This document shows, piece after piece, positions 9,440 to 17,407 of a stretch of 64,000 nucleotides of DNA. The notes under the pieces were generated by a model. That model had not been told where the DNA came from. It did no database searches and saw nothing but the letters and a program-made list of their open reading frames with translations. The stretch spans positions 917,222-981,221 of the forward strand of contig SWDS01000006.1 of NCBI GenBank assembly GCA_005116745.1. The letters are read 5' to 3'. Both the position numbers and the translations under genes were made by a program. The DNA comes from Nitrospira sp. (GTDB taxonomy: Bacteria; Nitrospirota; Nitrospiria; Nitrospirales; Nitrospiraceae). Numbering within the stretch: the first letter of the stretch is position 1; each line of letters begins with the position of its first letter.

Positions 9440-11074
9440 ATGCTCACACTCGTCGCACAATGGATCGATCGGAACATTCTCTCGCTTGGCCGTGAAATGC
9501 GGTTGTCCTATCTGCCGCCGCTCATGGTCTATGTGGCGTACGGGATTTCTGGCCTCACCGGAATCGTCGGGACCTTCTTCGTCAAGGACTATCTTGGCCT
9601 TTCCGCGTCATTCCTTGCCGCGCTTGGATTCTGGGCCGGGATTCCCTGGGCTCTGAAGATGCCGATCGGGCATACCGTCGATCTTCTCTGGCGATGGAAG
9701 AGCTGGCTCGTTGGGGTGGGGGCCGGGCTGCTGACAATCAGTCTGGGCATCATGGCCCTGTTGATCGGCGATCGCGAGGCGATGACCGCCATCTGGCCGG
9801 CGGAAGTCTGGTATGTCCTCAGCGTGCTGCTGGCTCCTGTTGGGTATGTGATTCAAGACGCCGTTGCTGATGCGATGACGGTGGAAGCCGTGCCGCGAGT
9901 CGACGATCAGGGCGGGTCTTTCGATGACCAGACTCGCAAGCTCATGCATACAACCATGCAGACGCTCGGGCGTGTTGCGATTGTTGGGGGCGGTATCGCG
10001 GTTGCGCTGGTGAATGTCTATGTCTTCAGCGGAACCGAGGGATTGCCGCAGGCCGACCTCGTTCAGCTCTACAAACAGATCTATGTGATGGCCATGGCGA
10101 TTCCCGCGGTGTCAGTGGTGGGAGTCGGGCTGGCGTGGTGGCTGCAGCGTCGACAGACGCAACGACTTGTTCAAGAAGGATTCTCCACGGAACAGGCGCA
10201 ACAGATGGTGACCGTGCGGGACGCCCAAAGCGAACCGACGAAGCCGAACTGGTGGATCCTCATTGGCAGCATGGCCTTTGTCCTCTTCACTCTCACCGTG
10301 GGGCTGGGAGGATTTCCGTATCGCGAAGAGATCGTGTTTGCCGGTTCGATGACCATCGTCCTGTTTTTGATGTCGAGGCTGATGCGGGAACTGGAACCCG
10401 ACAAACGACTCACGTTGGTCGGCACCGCAGCCGTGGTCTTTTCGTTACGTGCGATTCCAGGGGCCGGCCCAGGCGCGACCTGGTGGATGATCGATCACTT
10501 GAAGTTCGATCAACAGTTCCTGTCGGTTCTCTCCCTGATCGGTGGCGTTGTGGCCTTGGTGGGGATGTTTGTGTTTCGGCGATTTATGGCTGAACGATCC
10601 ATCATGTACGTGGTTGGTTTCTTAACCATCGTTGGGACGATCCTCGCGCTTCCGATTGCGGGTCTCTACTATGGATTACACGAATGGACCGCGAGGCTCA
10701 GCGGAGGAGTCGTCGATGCCCGCTTCATTGCATTGGTCGACACGGCACTGGAATCGCCGCTGGTTCAGATTTCCATGATCCCGATGTTGGCCTGGATTGC
10801 GAATTCGGCTCCCGCCAATCTGAAGGCCACCTTCTTTGCCGTGATGGCGTCGTTCACCAATCTCGCGCTGTCCTTCAGCCAGCTCGGGACCAAGTATCTC
10901 AACGAGATCTTCGTCGTCACACGGGAAGTCCGAGACCAAGCCACCGACACCATTCAGATACCAGCCGACTACAGCCAGCTGGGCGAGCTCTTCATTGTGC
11001 AGCTCCTGCTCGGCCTGGCACTTCCCTTTTCCGCCATCCTGTTTGCCAAGCTCACAAAATTCAAGAGCGTGTGA
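9440..11074 (+). CDS. BT1/folate-biopterin-like MFS transporter
   Basis: Integral membrane protein of 544 residues with about 12-14 hydrophobic helices. The N-terminal pattern YVAYGISGLTGIVGTFFVKDYLGLS, then WALKMPIGHTVDLLW, resembles the BT1 (folate-biopterin) branch of the major facilitator superfamily seen in cyanobacteria, plants and Nitrospira. A hydrophilic loop near residues 235-270 separates the two halves. It starts 2 bases after the ferredoxin-MBL stop, so it closes that operon. It converges with the DUF3597 gene with a 3-base gap. The substrate (a pterin, folate or other anion) is inferred from the family only. Confidence 0.75.
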   Translation: MLTLVAQWIDRNILSLGREMRLSYLPPLMVYVAYGISGLTGIVGTFFVKDYLGLSASFLAALGFWAGIPWALKMPIGHTVDLLWRWKSWLVGVGAGLLTISLGIMALLIGDREAMTAIWPAEVWYVLSVLLAPVGYVIQDAVADAMTVEAVPRVDDQGGSFDDQTRKLMHTTMQTLGRVAIVGGGIAVALVNVYVFSGTEGLPQADLVQLYKQIYVMAMAIPAVSVVGVGLAWWLQRRQTQRLVQEGFSTEQAQQMVTVRDAQSEPTKPNWWILIGSMAFVLFTLTVGLGGFPYREEIVFAGSMTIVLFLMSRLMRELEPDKRLTLVGTAAVVFSLRAIPGAGPGATWWMIDHLKFDQQFLSVLSLIGGVVALVGMFVFRRFMAERSIMYVVGFLTIVGTILALPIAGLYYGLHEWTARLSGGVVDARFIALVDTALESPLVQISMIPMLAWIANSAPANLKATFFAVMASFTNLALSFSQLGTKYLNEIFVVTREVRDQATDTIQIPADYSQLGELFIVQLLLGLALPFSAILFAKLTKFKSV

Positions 11075-11077
11075 ACG

Positions 11078-11497
11078 CTAGTCGAGCAGCTCTTTTGGAA
11101 TATTTCCGCCGTTCTCGGCCAGTTTTTTCAGCACCGCTTTGTGTAACCACATATTCATCTGTGCCGAATCGCCCATCTTGTCGGACGGACAGTTCAGCTC
11201 TGTAGCGAGCGATTTGCGCGCATTCAAGCTACTATCGATTCCGAGGAGCTTGAGCAAGTCGACAATGGAAGTTTTCCAATTGAGCTTCTCCGCATGCTTC
11301 TGCGCGAGGCCTTCCAGCTTGGCCACGACGTTGACTGATGACATGGCAGCCGGTGGTGGAGCCACGGGTTTTGACACAGGTGCGCCTGCAGACGAGGGAG
11401 TTGGCGCTGCGGATGTAGGCGGGCTCGCCGATGGTGTTGCCGCATGCGCTGAAGAACCAAGCCCCAGTTTGTCCAGAATCGTACTAAACAGTCCCAT
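11078..11497 (-). CDS. DUF3597 domain protein
   Basis: A 139-residue protein: a short N-terminal helix (MGLFSTILDKLGLG), a low-complexity Pro/Ala/Ser linker at about 18-52, then a conserved C-terminal block with VNVVAKLEGLAQKH, NWKTSIVDLLKLLGIDSS and ARKSLATELNCP, typical of DUF3597. The conserved part resembles small peptidoglycan- or protein-binding helical modules, but no function has been shown. An AGGAGT ribosome site precedes the start. It is transcribed alone and meets the BT1-like gene tail to tail. Confidence 0.8.
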   Translation of the reverse strand: MGLFSTILDKLGLGSSAHAATPSASPPTSAAPTPSSAGAPVSKPVAPPPAAMSSVNVVAKLEGLAQKHAEKLNWKTSIVDLLKLLGIDSSLNARKSLATELNCPSDKMGDSAQMNMWLHKAVLKKLAENGGNIPKELLD

Positions 11498-11731
11498 GAT
11501 TACTCCTTCCTGATTGGCATGACGAAGAATGATTCGCCGTGTGAGATGAATCCTAATGATCGCTATGTAGGGTGATGTCTATGGACTGTACTGAGATGGT
11601 GTGTCGATGTCAATTGTGGTTTCTGCGAGAGAAGTCTGTTGCAAGTCAGCTGACGAGTAGGAGATTTCGATGGGTCTGTCTTGAGCACGTGGAAGGGTTC
11701 ACCGCAAACGCATGTTCAGATACAACACGAG

Positions 11732-12043
11732 CTAGGCCTTGATGGATTGCTTGGCCCAGCTCGTCAAGGCCTCGGGATCTTCGATCACGTCAACGGGTAC
11801 CTCGTAGAAGGATTTCAGTGTTTGTTTGGCATTCGGACGGAAGGGTTTCATGCCGTGGTCTTTGTAGGACGATGTCGTAATCGCCGTGACTTTGAAGTAT
11901 AGGTGGCCTTTATGGATGATGCCGAAAAACTTGGCTTTCTGATAGAGCCCGTAGCCACCGAACATGGCGCGACAGGTGAGTCCGCGCAGATCGGCCAACT
12001 GATCCACGATGAAGTCTTTAAAGCTGTCGCTCTTCGGCGACAT
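11732..12043 (-). CDS. TfoX N-terminal domain protein
   Basis: A 103-residue single-domain protein matching the TfoX/Sxy N-terminal fold: LRGLTCRAMFGGYGLYQKAKFFGIIHKGHLYFKV is the family signature. Only the N-terminal domain is present, as in many bacteria without known competence regulation, so a role in DNA uptake should not be assumed. It begins 3 bases after the methyltransferase gene stop and probably shares its transcript. The 230-base stretch downstream to the DUF3597 start holds no recognisable gene. Confidence 0.85.
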   Translation of the reverse strand: MSPKSDSFKDFIVDQLADLRGLTCRAMFGGYGLYQKAKFFGIIHKGHLYFKVTAITTSSYKDHGMKPFRPNAKQTLKSFYEVPVDVIEDPEALTSWAKQSIKA

Positions 12044-12046
12044 CAG

Positions 12047-12904
12047 TTATCCAGGCTTCTGAGCCGCAACTATCCGTACTGCGATCGGCAATGCGATGGT
12101 TTTTCCCTTACGATAGTGCTCGGATGTTTGAATGATACGCTGTTTTGCCTCTGTCTGTTGGGCCGCATCCAATTTAGCCCAAAGGTTTTGAATCGGCGCG
12201 GCAATATCCATTAGGCTGGAAAAGTAGTCATCTGCGGCCGCGAATCGCACGTCTCCAAGAAATTCTTGCTCGGAGATGTTGGCCAAACCTGCTTGTTCCA
12301 ACATGCTGGCTAACTCGCCAGGTTTTGCCAAGCGAAAGATTCCAGGAGCTGTCGGATCTGGTGGCGGGAGATCAACGAACTGCTTGATGCCGTCGATGGG
12401 TATCTTGAGGTAGAGATTCTTTTCCGGTGCAGACCAGACTGCTGCGGCGATCCAGGTGTCTGGCTTTAACATCCGGGCGATCTCGGCGACAGCCTTGGGA
12501 ATCTCGGGCAAGAACATCAGGCAGAAGCGGGTGGTTATGGCATCGAAGGAAGCGGCCTCAAAGGGTAATGTCGTGACATCACCAGTTTTGAACGTGATGT
12601 TGGAAAGCTTCAGTGAGGCTGCCTTACGCCTGGCGGCTTCTAACATCTGTTCAGCCAAATCGATACCAGTCACGTTGCCAGATGGCCCGACGGTTTGCGC
12701 GGCAAGTAGAGCCGGATAGCCCGTGCCTGATCCGAGGTCAAGGACTCGCATGCCCGATCTCAGGCGAGCATCGGCCACGAGTCGATGGTTCAGGAACGCC
12801 ATCTGCTCGTCGAAGAAACGATCCCATTTCTCCCAGCCACCGGCCACGCGGTTCCAATCCTGGCGCTGGGTCTCAATGATCTGCTCTGGCGATGGTGATG
12901 TCAC
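12047..12904 (-). CDS. Class I SAM-dependent methyltransferase
   Basis: A 285-residue cytoplasmic methyltransferase of the UbiE/arsenite-methyltransferase-like group. SAM motif I is MRVLDLGSGTGYPALLA (about 52-68), the acidic post-I loop is GIDLAEQMLE, and motif II lies in FDAITTRFCLMFLPE. The acceptor substrate is not evident. The N-terminal QDWNRVAGGWEKWDRFF stretch is common in ubiquinone/menaquinone-type and small-molecule methyltransferases. It lies 4 bases after the lipoprotein gene stop and 3 bases before the TfoX-like gene, so a small minus-strand operon is likely. Confidence 0.88.
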   Translation of the reverse strand: MTSPSPEQIIETQRQDWNRVAGGWEKWDRFFDEQMAFLNHRLVADARLRSGMRVLDLGSGTGYPALLAAQTVGPSGNVTGIDLAEQMLEAARRKAASLKLSNITFKTGDVTTLPFEAASFDAITTRFCLMFLPEIPKAVAEIARMLKPDTWIAAAVWSAPEKNLYLKIPIDGIKQFVDLPPPDPTAPGIFRLAKPGELASMLEQAGLANISEQEFLGDVRFAAADDYFSSLMDIAAPIQNLWAKLDAAQQTEAKQRIIQTSEHYRKGKTIALPIAVRIVAAQKPG

Positions 12905-12908
12905 GACG

Positions 12909-13343
12909 TTACCTCAGAGTTTGTAAGGTCTGACGCATCTCTTGGAGTTCCGAGGCAAAGAGGTCCAGGTGCTGATCCCGCTGCGGCTGATCATCCTTGA
13001 ATTTCCATAGCCGCTTGAAGATCGTCCCGAGTTCTTTGTTGTGTGTGACGGCCAGTGCATAGGCCGGCTGCTCTCTCACCGATTTCTCGACACTGCAGAT
13101 ACTGTTGTCGATGGCATGGAACTGATTGTGAAGGTCGTCGAATGGTTGATCGACCCCTTTGCCACCTTTGGCAGATTTGGCCGTGGCTTCCGCCATAGTC
13201 GTCAGATTGATCAAGGTTTCGACTCCCGTTGTTCCCTTTGCTTTCGCCGTAAAGTCCTTCGCGTGTGGGTAAAACAGGTAGCTACACCCGCTGGTGCTCA
13301 ATAGGAGAAGTAGTGTAATGGGTAGGACTGTTTTTAAGCCCAT
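12909..13343 (-). CDS. Hypothetical lipoprotein
   Basis: A 144-residue predicted lipoprotein: hydrophobic signal LPITLLLLLSTSGC with lipidated Cys20, then a largely helical, charged mature domain of about 120 residues with no recognised motif. A good AGGAGG ribosome site lies just upstream. The N-terminus resembles small cytochrome-c'-like or periplasmic helical lipoproteins, but there is no CxxCH motif. It is the first gene of a probable lipoprotein, methyltransferase and TfoX-like unit. Function unknown. Confidence 0.75.
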   Translation of the reverse strand: MGLKTVLPITLLLLLSTSGCSYLFYPHAKDFTAKAKGTTGVETLINLTTMAEATAKSAKGGKGVDQPFDDLHNQFHAIDNSICSVEKSVREQPAYALAVTHNKELGTIFKRLWKFKDDQPQRDQHLDLFASELQEMRQTLQTLR

Positions 13344-13438
13344 AAGTCCTCCTTGGTCAAAACTTGAATGCGAAAGGTGGAGGCCTCCCTGGCGCCTGAG
13401 GGTGCACAGGGAGGTCTGCTGACTGTGCCTAGCGATTG

Positions 13439-13645
13439 CTAGACTGCGACCGTGACGGTCTTGACCGCAGCCTGTACTGCAGACACCATCTCCGGTGGGA
13501 TCGTGTCCAACTTATGACATTGCTTGGCGTGAGTCGCCACGAGCTGCATCAGTTCCGCTTCCGTCTCCGCGCGCACTTGGAATCCGCAGCCGCCCGACGG
13601 CTGTACATCTAAACATCCGAGCTGTTTGTACTGTTTGTCTGCCAT
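13439..13645 (-). CDS. DUF1059-family small protein
   Basis: A 68-residue protein with CGFQVRAETEAELMQLVATHAKQCH, the core pattern of DUF1059 (a CxxxxRAET segment, an amphipathic helix and a final histidine near the C-terminus). Cysteines at about 11, 20 and 43 could bind metal or form a disulfide. A strong AGGAGGAGA site lies before the ATG. DUF1059 proteins are widespread in archaea and environmental bacteria, and their role is unknown. It lies between the NTF2-like gene and the lipoprotein gene. Confidence 0.8.
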   Translation of the reverse strand: MADKQYKQLGCLDVQPSGGCGFQVRAETEAELMQLVATHAKQCHKLDTIPPEMVSAVQAAVKTVTVAV

Positions 13646-13683
13646 GGTCTCCTCCTCTTGTTGGGGTTGGTTGGTGACGACAG

Positions 13684-14049
13684 TTACATGGAGTAGAAGA
13701 ACTCCTCCTTCATGATCTTTCCGTCTTGCACTGTGTAGAGACCGGTCTCGTCCAGAGTTATACGCTTCCCGGTCTGTTTCGGGGTGACGTCATACTTGAA
13801 ATGCAGGATAAAACGGTCGCCGTTCGGATAGGGCCCTTCGACGGTCCCTCCGTGAACTTCATGGTTCTCGACCCACCACTGGTTCTTTCCCTTGATGGCC
13901 TGAAGTCCTCTCTGGATTTGATCCATGCCTGGCATCGCACAGGTTTCAACACTCTCGATATTCGGTGAATAAAAACGGTCGATCGCTTCTTGATTTTTCC
14001 CCTGTCTACAGAGTGCGGCGATTTCCTTTGCGATGTCCATGGTCGTCAT
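13684..14049 (-). CDS. NTF2-like/SnoaL-like protein
   Basis: A 121-residue protein with the NTF2-like cone fold signature: N-terminal helix DIAKEIAALCRQGKNQEAIDRFYSP, a central GLQAIKGKNQWWVENHEVH helix, then antiparallel strands ending in ETGLYTVQDGKIMKEEFFY. SnoaL-type members bind small hydrophobic molecules or act as isomerases/cyclases. No catalytic dyad can be assigned here. A purine-rich ribosome site precedes the ATG. It is followed by the DUF1059 gene on the same strand. Confidence 0.8.
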   Translation of the reverse strand: MTTMDIAKEIAALCRQGKNQEAIDRFYSPNIESVETCAMPGMDQIQRGLQAIKGKNQWWVENHEVHGGTVEGPYPNGDRFILHFKYDVTPKQTGKRITLDETGLYTVQDGKIMKEEFFYSM

Positions 14050-14437
14050 AGCAAGATCCTCCGTATCTTGGCCAATTCTTGATCAACTGTCTGATCGTAG
14101 ATGATTTAGACTGAGCAGATCAACCCTCGATAAACTCCGGTTTCCCCTCCGGAAACGTACGTGCGAACTTGTCGGGACTGCTTCTACAATTCTGTGGTCA
14201 GATCCAGAGACATGAATGCGGAGTGGGACTTTGTTGCAGTCGCTCGGTTTACTGCGCTGATGTAGGAATGTCGGTACTATTCGCAATCAATGGAGGAGGG
14301 GAAGAGCATTTAGTGATACCGCTCTCCCTTAAATGAAATGTTCTAAAAAATGGAGCGAGACTGCTGATTTGAAAAGCGCAGAGGACACACCTTACCCCTT
14401 GCGTCCTATTGTTCGACAAGGAGGAAAGACTATACGA
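14050..14437. other. Intergenic region without a recognisable gene
   Basis: This 388-base stretch lies between two minus-strand small genes. I see no ORF with protein-like composition, no tRNA-like fold and no clear terminator. The part nearest 14049 should hold the promoter of the NTF2-like gene, but no convincing -35/-10 pair could be picked. Confidence 0.4.
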
Positions 14438-14626
14438 TCAGGCTGTCTGATCGTGTGGGCTTGGCCAGAGCGATAGCGCTACTCCCACAACCAGGTAGAC
14501 GATCGCCACAACAATTGCCCCTAAGTTGAGGTCGTACCAAGCGGTCATCCCAAGGAACAGCTCATTCAGAAGAAGCGCAAGAACTAACATCACAAACCCA
14601 GTCCAATTAATGAAAGTCATACCCAT
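14438..14626 (-). CDS. Small two-helix membrane protein (tandem copy 1)
   Basis: A 62-residue membrane protein. ATG 14626 is chosen because AAGGAG lies at the right distance before it; an upstream extension to 14680 would add an arginine/proline-rich stretch absent from the neighbour. Two hydrophobic helices (FINWTGFVMLVLALLLNELF and AIVVAIVYLVVGVALSLW) flank a short WYDLNLG loop. It is homologous to the protein at 14768-14953 (shared NELFLGMTAWYDLNLG versus NEVVYLNVWYNSNFA, and VAxxLSLW ends). Function unknown; small stress or assembly proteins of the inner membrane look like this. Confidence 0.7.
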   Translation of the reverse strand: MGMTFINWTGFVMLVLALLLNELFLGMTAWYDLNLGAIVVAIVYLVVGVALSLWPSPHDQTA

Positions 14627-14767
14627 GGATGGTCTCCTTTCCGGTGATGGTCTTTGCCCCGCGTTCGATGAACGCGTCAATAAATTGACCCTTCATGTTG
14701 GGTCGGAACGCTACCGCACGCTCAAGACGAAGTCCTAGACATTGAAAAGTTATGGCGGTGTACGACA

Positions 14768-14953
14768 TCATGCCTCCTGACAACGTGGTCCTCCCCACAG
14801 TGAGAGCCACACTCCAAAACCAAGGTACAGGATAGCCGGAACAATCAGCGCGAAGTTGGAGTTGTACCACACATTCAAGTAGACGACCTCATTCAGGAAC
14901 AGAGCAAAAAGCAACATCAAAGCTCCGATAATGTTGAACCATTGAAAAGCCAC
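14768..14953 (-). CDS. Small two-helix membrane protein (tandem copy 2)
   Basis: A 61-residue paralogue of the gene at 14438-14626. The start is taken as GTG 14953, because AGGAGG sits 6 bases before it; the ATG at 14971 would put this ribosome site inside the coding region. The protein has two membrane helices joined by a NVWYNSNF loop and ends GFGVWLSLWGG. It is 141 bases upstream of its sister gene, in the same orientation, so the pair looks like a tandem duplication that has diverged. Function unknown. Confidence 0.7.
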   Translation of the reverse strand: MAFQWFNIIGALMLLFALFLNEVVYLNVWYNSNFALIVPAILYLGFGVWLSLWGGPRCQEA

Positions 14954-15158
14954 GAATGACCTCCTGTTCATGTTGCTGGTTTGCGATCAACGATTGAGGA
15001 ATCGAACCATCTTGGCTCATAAACTGGCGCTAATTCTACGTCACCAAAGGCACGAAAAGCTACGATGAAAATGATGGAACTCCCCCTGAGGCGTCTTCTG
15101 ATCGGTGAGTATTGTCAGCCATGTGGTGGTACTCAGCATAGGACAAGACTGTAAAGTG

Positions 15159-16232
15159 ATGAGGATTATCGCCCACTTAGATATGGATGCGTTCTTTGCC
15201 GCGATTGAAGAGCGAGATACTCCGGCGTTTCGAGGGATGCCGCTTGTCGTTGGCGCAGATCCGAAGGGCGGGAACGGGCGCGGGGTTGCCTCTACGGCGA
15301 ACTATCTGGCGCGTGCGTACGGAATTTACTCGGCGACGCCAATCTCCACTGCGTGGCGCCTATCTGAAGCCGCCCGTCTGGCGGGGAAACCGCCGGTGAT
15401 CTTTGTCTCGGTCGATATGCATAAGTATGCACGGGTTTCAGAGGACGTGATGCGGATCGTACGGCGCTTCCTTCCTCTGGTGGAGCAGGCCAGTATCGAT
15501 GAATCGTATGGGGATGTGAGCTTTACGGAATCCTATGAAGCAGCGGAATCATTATGTCTTCGACTAAAGAACGCGATCCACGCAGAAGAACGGCTGACAG
15601 CTTCAGTCGGGATCGGGCCCAATAAGCTGATCGCGAAGATCGCGTCAGGATGGCGGAAACCTGACGGACTCACGGTCGTCCGCGAGGAAGAGGCTGAGAC
15701 GTTTCTGGCTCCACTCTCGATCCGAGTCATCCCTGGTATCGGACCTAAAACAGAAAGCATGCTGAATGCAAAACATATCAAGACGGTTACGGATCTGAGA
15801 GCGCTGACCGTCCATCAACTCGAAGCCTTGCTGGGGAAACGAGGGGTGGATTTTTACGAAAAGATTCGAGGACGGGATGATTCACCGGTTGAGGAATATT
15901 CGGAACCACAATCCATCGGTGAGCAGGAGACCTTTGACTCCGATACGCTCGACAGTCAAAGGCTAGTCACTCTGCTAGATGTGCTGGTTCACGGTGTGGT
16001 CGATCGGCTGCATCACGAAGGATTTCATTCGTTTCGGACCGTCGTGCTCACCGTCAGGTTTGCTGATTTTAAGACCACATCTCGGGCGCATACCTTGGCT
16101 GCACCGACCGACAATGTGGCGATGCTGCAGCGGGAGGGCCTGAAGCTGCTGCTGCCGTTTCTCGATCGGCGAGAAAACCCTCACCGAAAACTGATCCGTC
16201 TGCTCGGTCTGCGAGTGGAGAAGTTGAGCTGA
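15159..16232 (+). CDS. dinB: DNA polymerase IV (Y-family)
   Basis: Translesion polymerase of 357 residues. Catalytic carboxylates are visible in HLDMDAFFAAIE (Asp8) and QASIDESYGDV (Asp114, Glu115). The steric-gate region, the HhH motif VIPGIGPKTES and the little-finger domain ending RLLGLRVEKLS are present. ATG 15159 is used, as it directly precedes the conserved MRIIAHLDMD start. The protein stops right after the little finger, so the C-terminal clamp-binding tail (QLVLGL in Escherichia coli) is absent. It is transcribed alone; no LexA box was identified with confidence. Confidence 0.93.
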   Translation: MRIIAHLDMDAFFAAIEERDTPAFRGMPLVVGADPKGGNGRGVASTANYLARAYGIYSATPISTAWRLSEAARLAGKPPVIFVSVDMHKYARVSEDVMRIVRRFLPLVEQASIDESYGDVSFTESYEAAESLCLRLKNAIHAEERLTASVGIGPNKLIAKIASGWRKPDGLTVVREEEAETFLAPLSIRVIPGIGPKTESMLNAKHIKTVTDLRALTVHQLEALLGKRGVDFYEKIRGRDDSPVEEYSEPQSIGEQETFDSDTLDSQRLVTLLDVLVHGVVDRLHHEGFHSFRTVVLTVRFADFKTTSRAHTLAAPTDNVAMLQREGLKLLLPFLDRRENPHRKLIRLLGLRVEKLS

Positions 16233-16577
16233 CAGGATTAGGGTTGGTCGGTCCGCTCCTTATCGTGCGCGACTGATTCCGCTTGATGATTATGGGAGGC
16301 AATGTCCCTGCGGCCTACCTTTTGGTGAAGGAGAGACCTTCCTGCCATGTATGCTTTTATATTCACCATTTAATTATACTTACAATCAACTAGTTATCGT
16401 AATTATACTTCGGAATGATGAATCCATATCCCTTCGTTGTTTCATTTCGATACGTTTCCAAGACAAGAGGTTTGAAGTGGATTCATTGGCAATCCATGAG
16501 CGCATGTAAGAATGCTCTTAGGTACGGCACTTGCTCAAAGTTCCTGTAGTCTCGTTTGTTTGATCGTTGGAGGCATC
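16233..16577. other. AT-rich intergenic region with an 11-bp direct repeat
   Basis: A 345-base non-coding stretch, clearly richer in A and T than its surroundings around 16350-16420. It contains the direct repeat TAATTATACTT at 16371-16381 and 16400-16410, 29 bases apart, so on nearly the same face of the helix. This may be a regulator-binding region for the PilZ-like gene downstream. No ORF or RNA gene recognised. Confidence 0.45.
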
Positions 16578-17015
16578 ATGAATGTTGGAACCAAGGAGAT
16601 CATCCGTAAATCGCCTATATCCCGTGTGGGTAATCTGAACGCCGACGTTGCGATGGTCGGTGCCCACAAAGACGTGGAGGTTTCATTCCCTTCGCGACGA
16701 CGAGAGGAGCGGGTGAACGAACAAAAGGTGTGTGCCTATAGCTTATGCGAATCGCTTGATGGACAGCGAGTGACCATCCAGCAGGGCGAGGTCTACTGCA
16801 TCAATAGGAGTGAGCATGGGATCCTTGTGTTGATGGGGGGGCGGCCTCGGAAACAGCAACTGCTGGAACTTCATGTTGCTGAAACTCGATGGGAATATTC
16901 CCTGAGTTTGTATGAAGTCCAATGGATGAAACCTGTACTGGTTGAGTCTCACGGCGAACTGTTTCTCGTGGGGTGTCGTCTGGTATTTGGAGCTTCTCGA
17001 TATTGGGCGTTTTGA
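16578..17015 (+). CDS. PilZ-like hypothetical protein
   Basis: A 145-residue protein. ATG 16578 is preferred because GGAGG precedes it; the frame extends to 16512 without a ribosome site. The C-terminal part (SLDGQRVTIQQGEVYCINRSEHGILVLM) has the NxSxxG turn typical of PilZ domains, but the RxxxR c-di-GMP motif is not evident in the right place; RRREER at about 41-46 is a possible equivalent. The protein ends LVGCRLVFGASRYWAF. A c-di-GMP receptor role is possible but unproven. A minus-strand ORF overlapping it (16743-17315) lacks protein-like character. Confidence 0.6.
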   Translation: MNVGTKEIIRKSPISRVGNLNADVAMVGAHKDVEVSFPSRRREERVNEQKVCAYSLCESLDGQRVTIQQGEVYCINRSEHGILVLMGGRPRKQQLLELHVAETRWEYSLSLYEVQWMKPVLVESHGELFLVGCRLVFGASRYWAF

Positions 17016-17407
17016 CTGCGACTCAAGAACAGTGTCTGCTTTCTTGTCAGCTCGCCCAGACAAGACCCTTCTAGTTCCTAGTATCCTGTCTCTGAAGTTC
17101 GCATCATGACTTCCAGCTGCCAACTGGTTGATTTGCGGCGACTTGGTACACCGGATTTCTTTGACGAATTTTTGAGTCAGGACACTAGGATGCTCTTCCC
17201 TGGGCAATTCGTTTGGAACAGCGTATTTTGTGAGCGGGTAGGGCTTATGAAGCTGTTGGATCAATCTTAATAGTTGGCAAGCCCTGTCTTTCCCATACGA
17301 TCCCTTTCCTGCCATCTTCTGGTTTCTCGAAATAGTTGATCAATCTTTCCTGCGCAGGATTATGAATACTGATTGATTGCTCGCCGGTATGGCCTTATCC
17401 TGCGCGC
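17016..17407. other. Intergenic region without a recognisable gene
   Basis: This 392-base stretch between the PilZ-like and symporter genes shows no supported gene. A minus-strand frame crosses it but lacks a domain, a ribosome site or homology to neighbours. Confidence 0.4.

Noticed and set aside
16743-17315. 190-residue minus-strand ORF over the PilZ-like gene and the gap behind it
   Set aside because: Shadow-like composition, no ribosome site and no recognised domain; the plus-strand gene has both a good start and family character.
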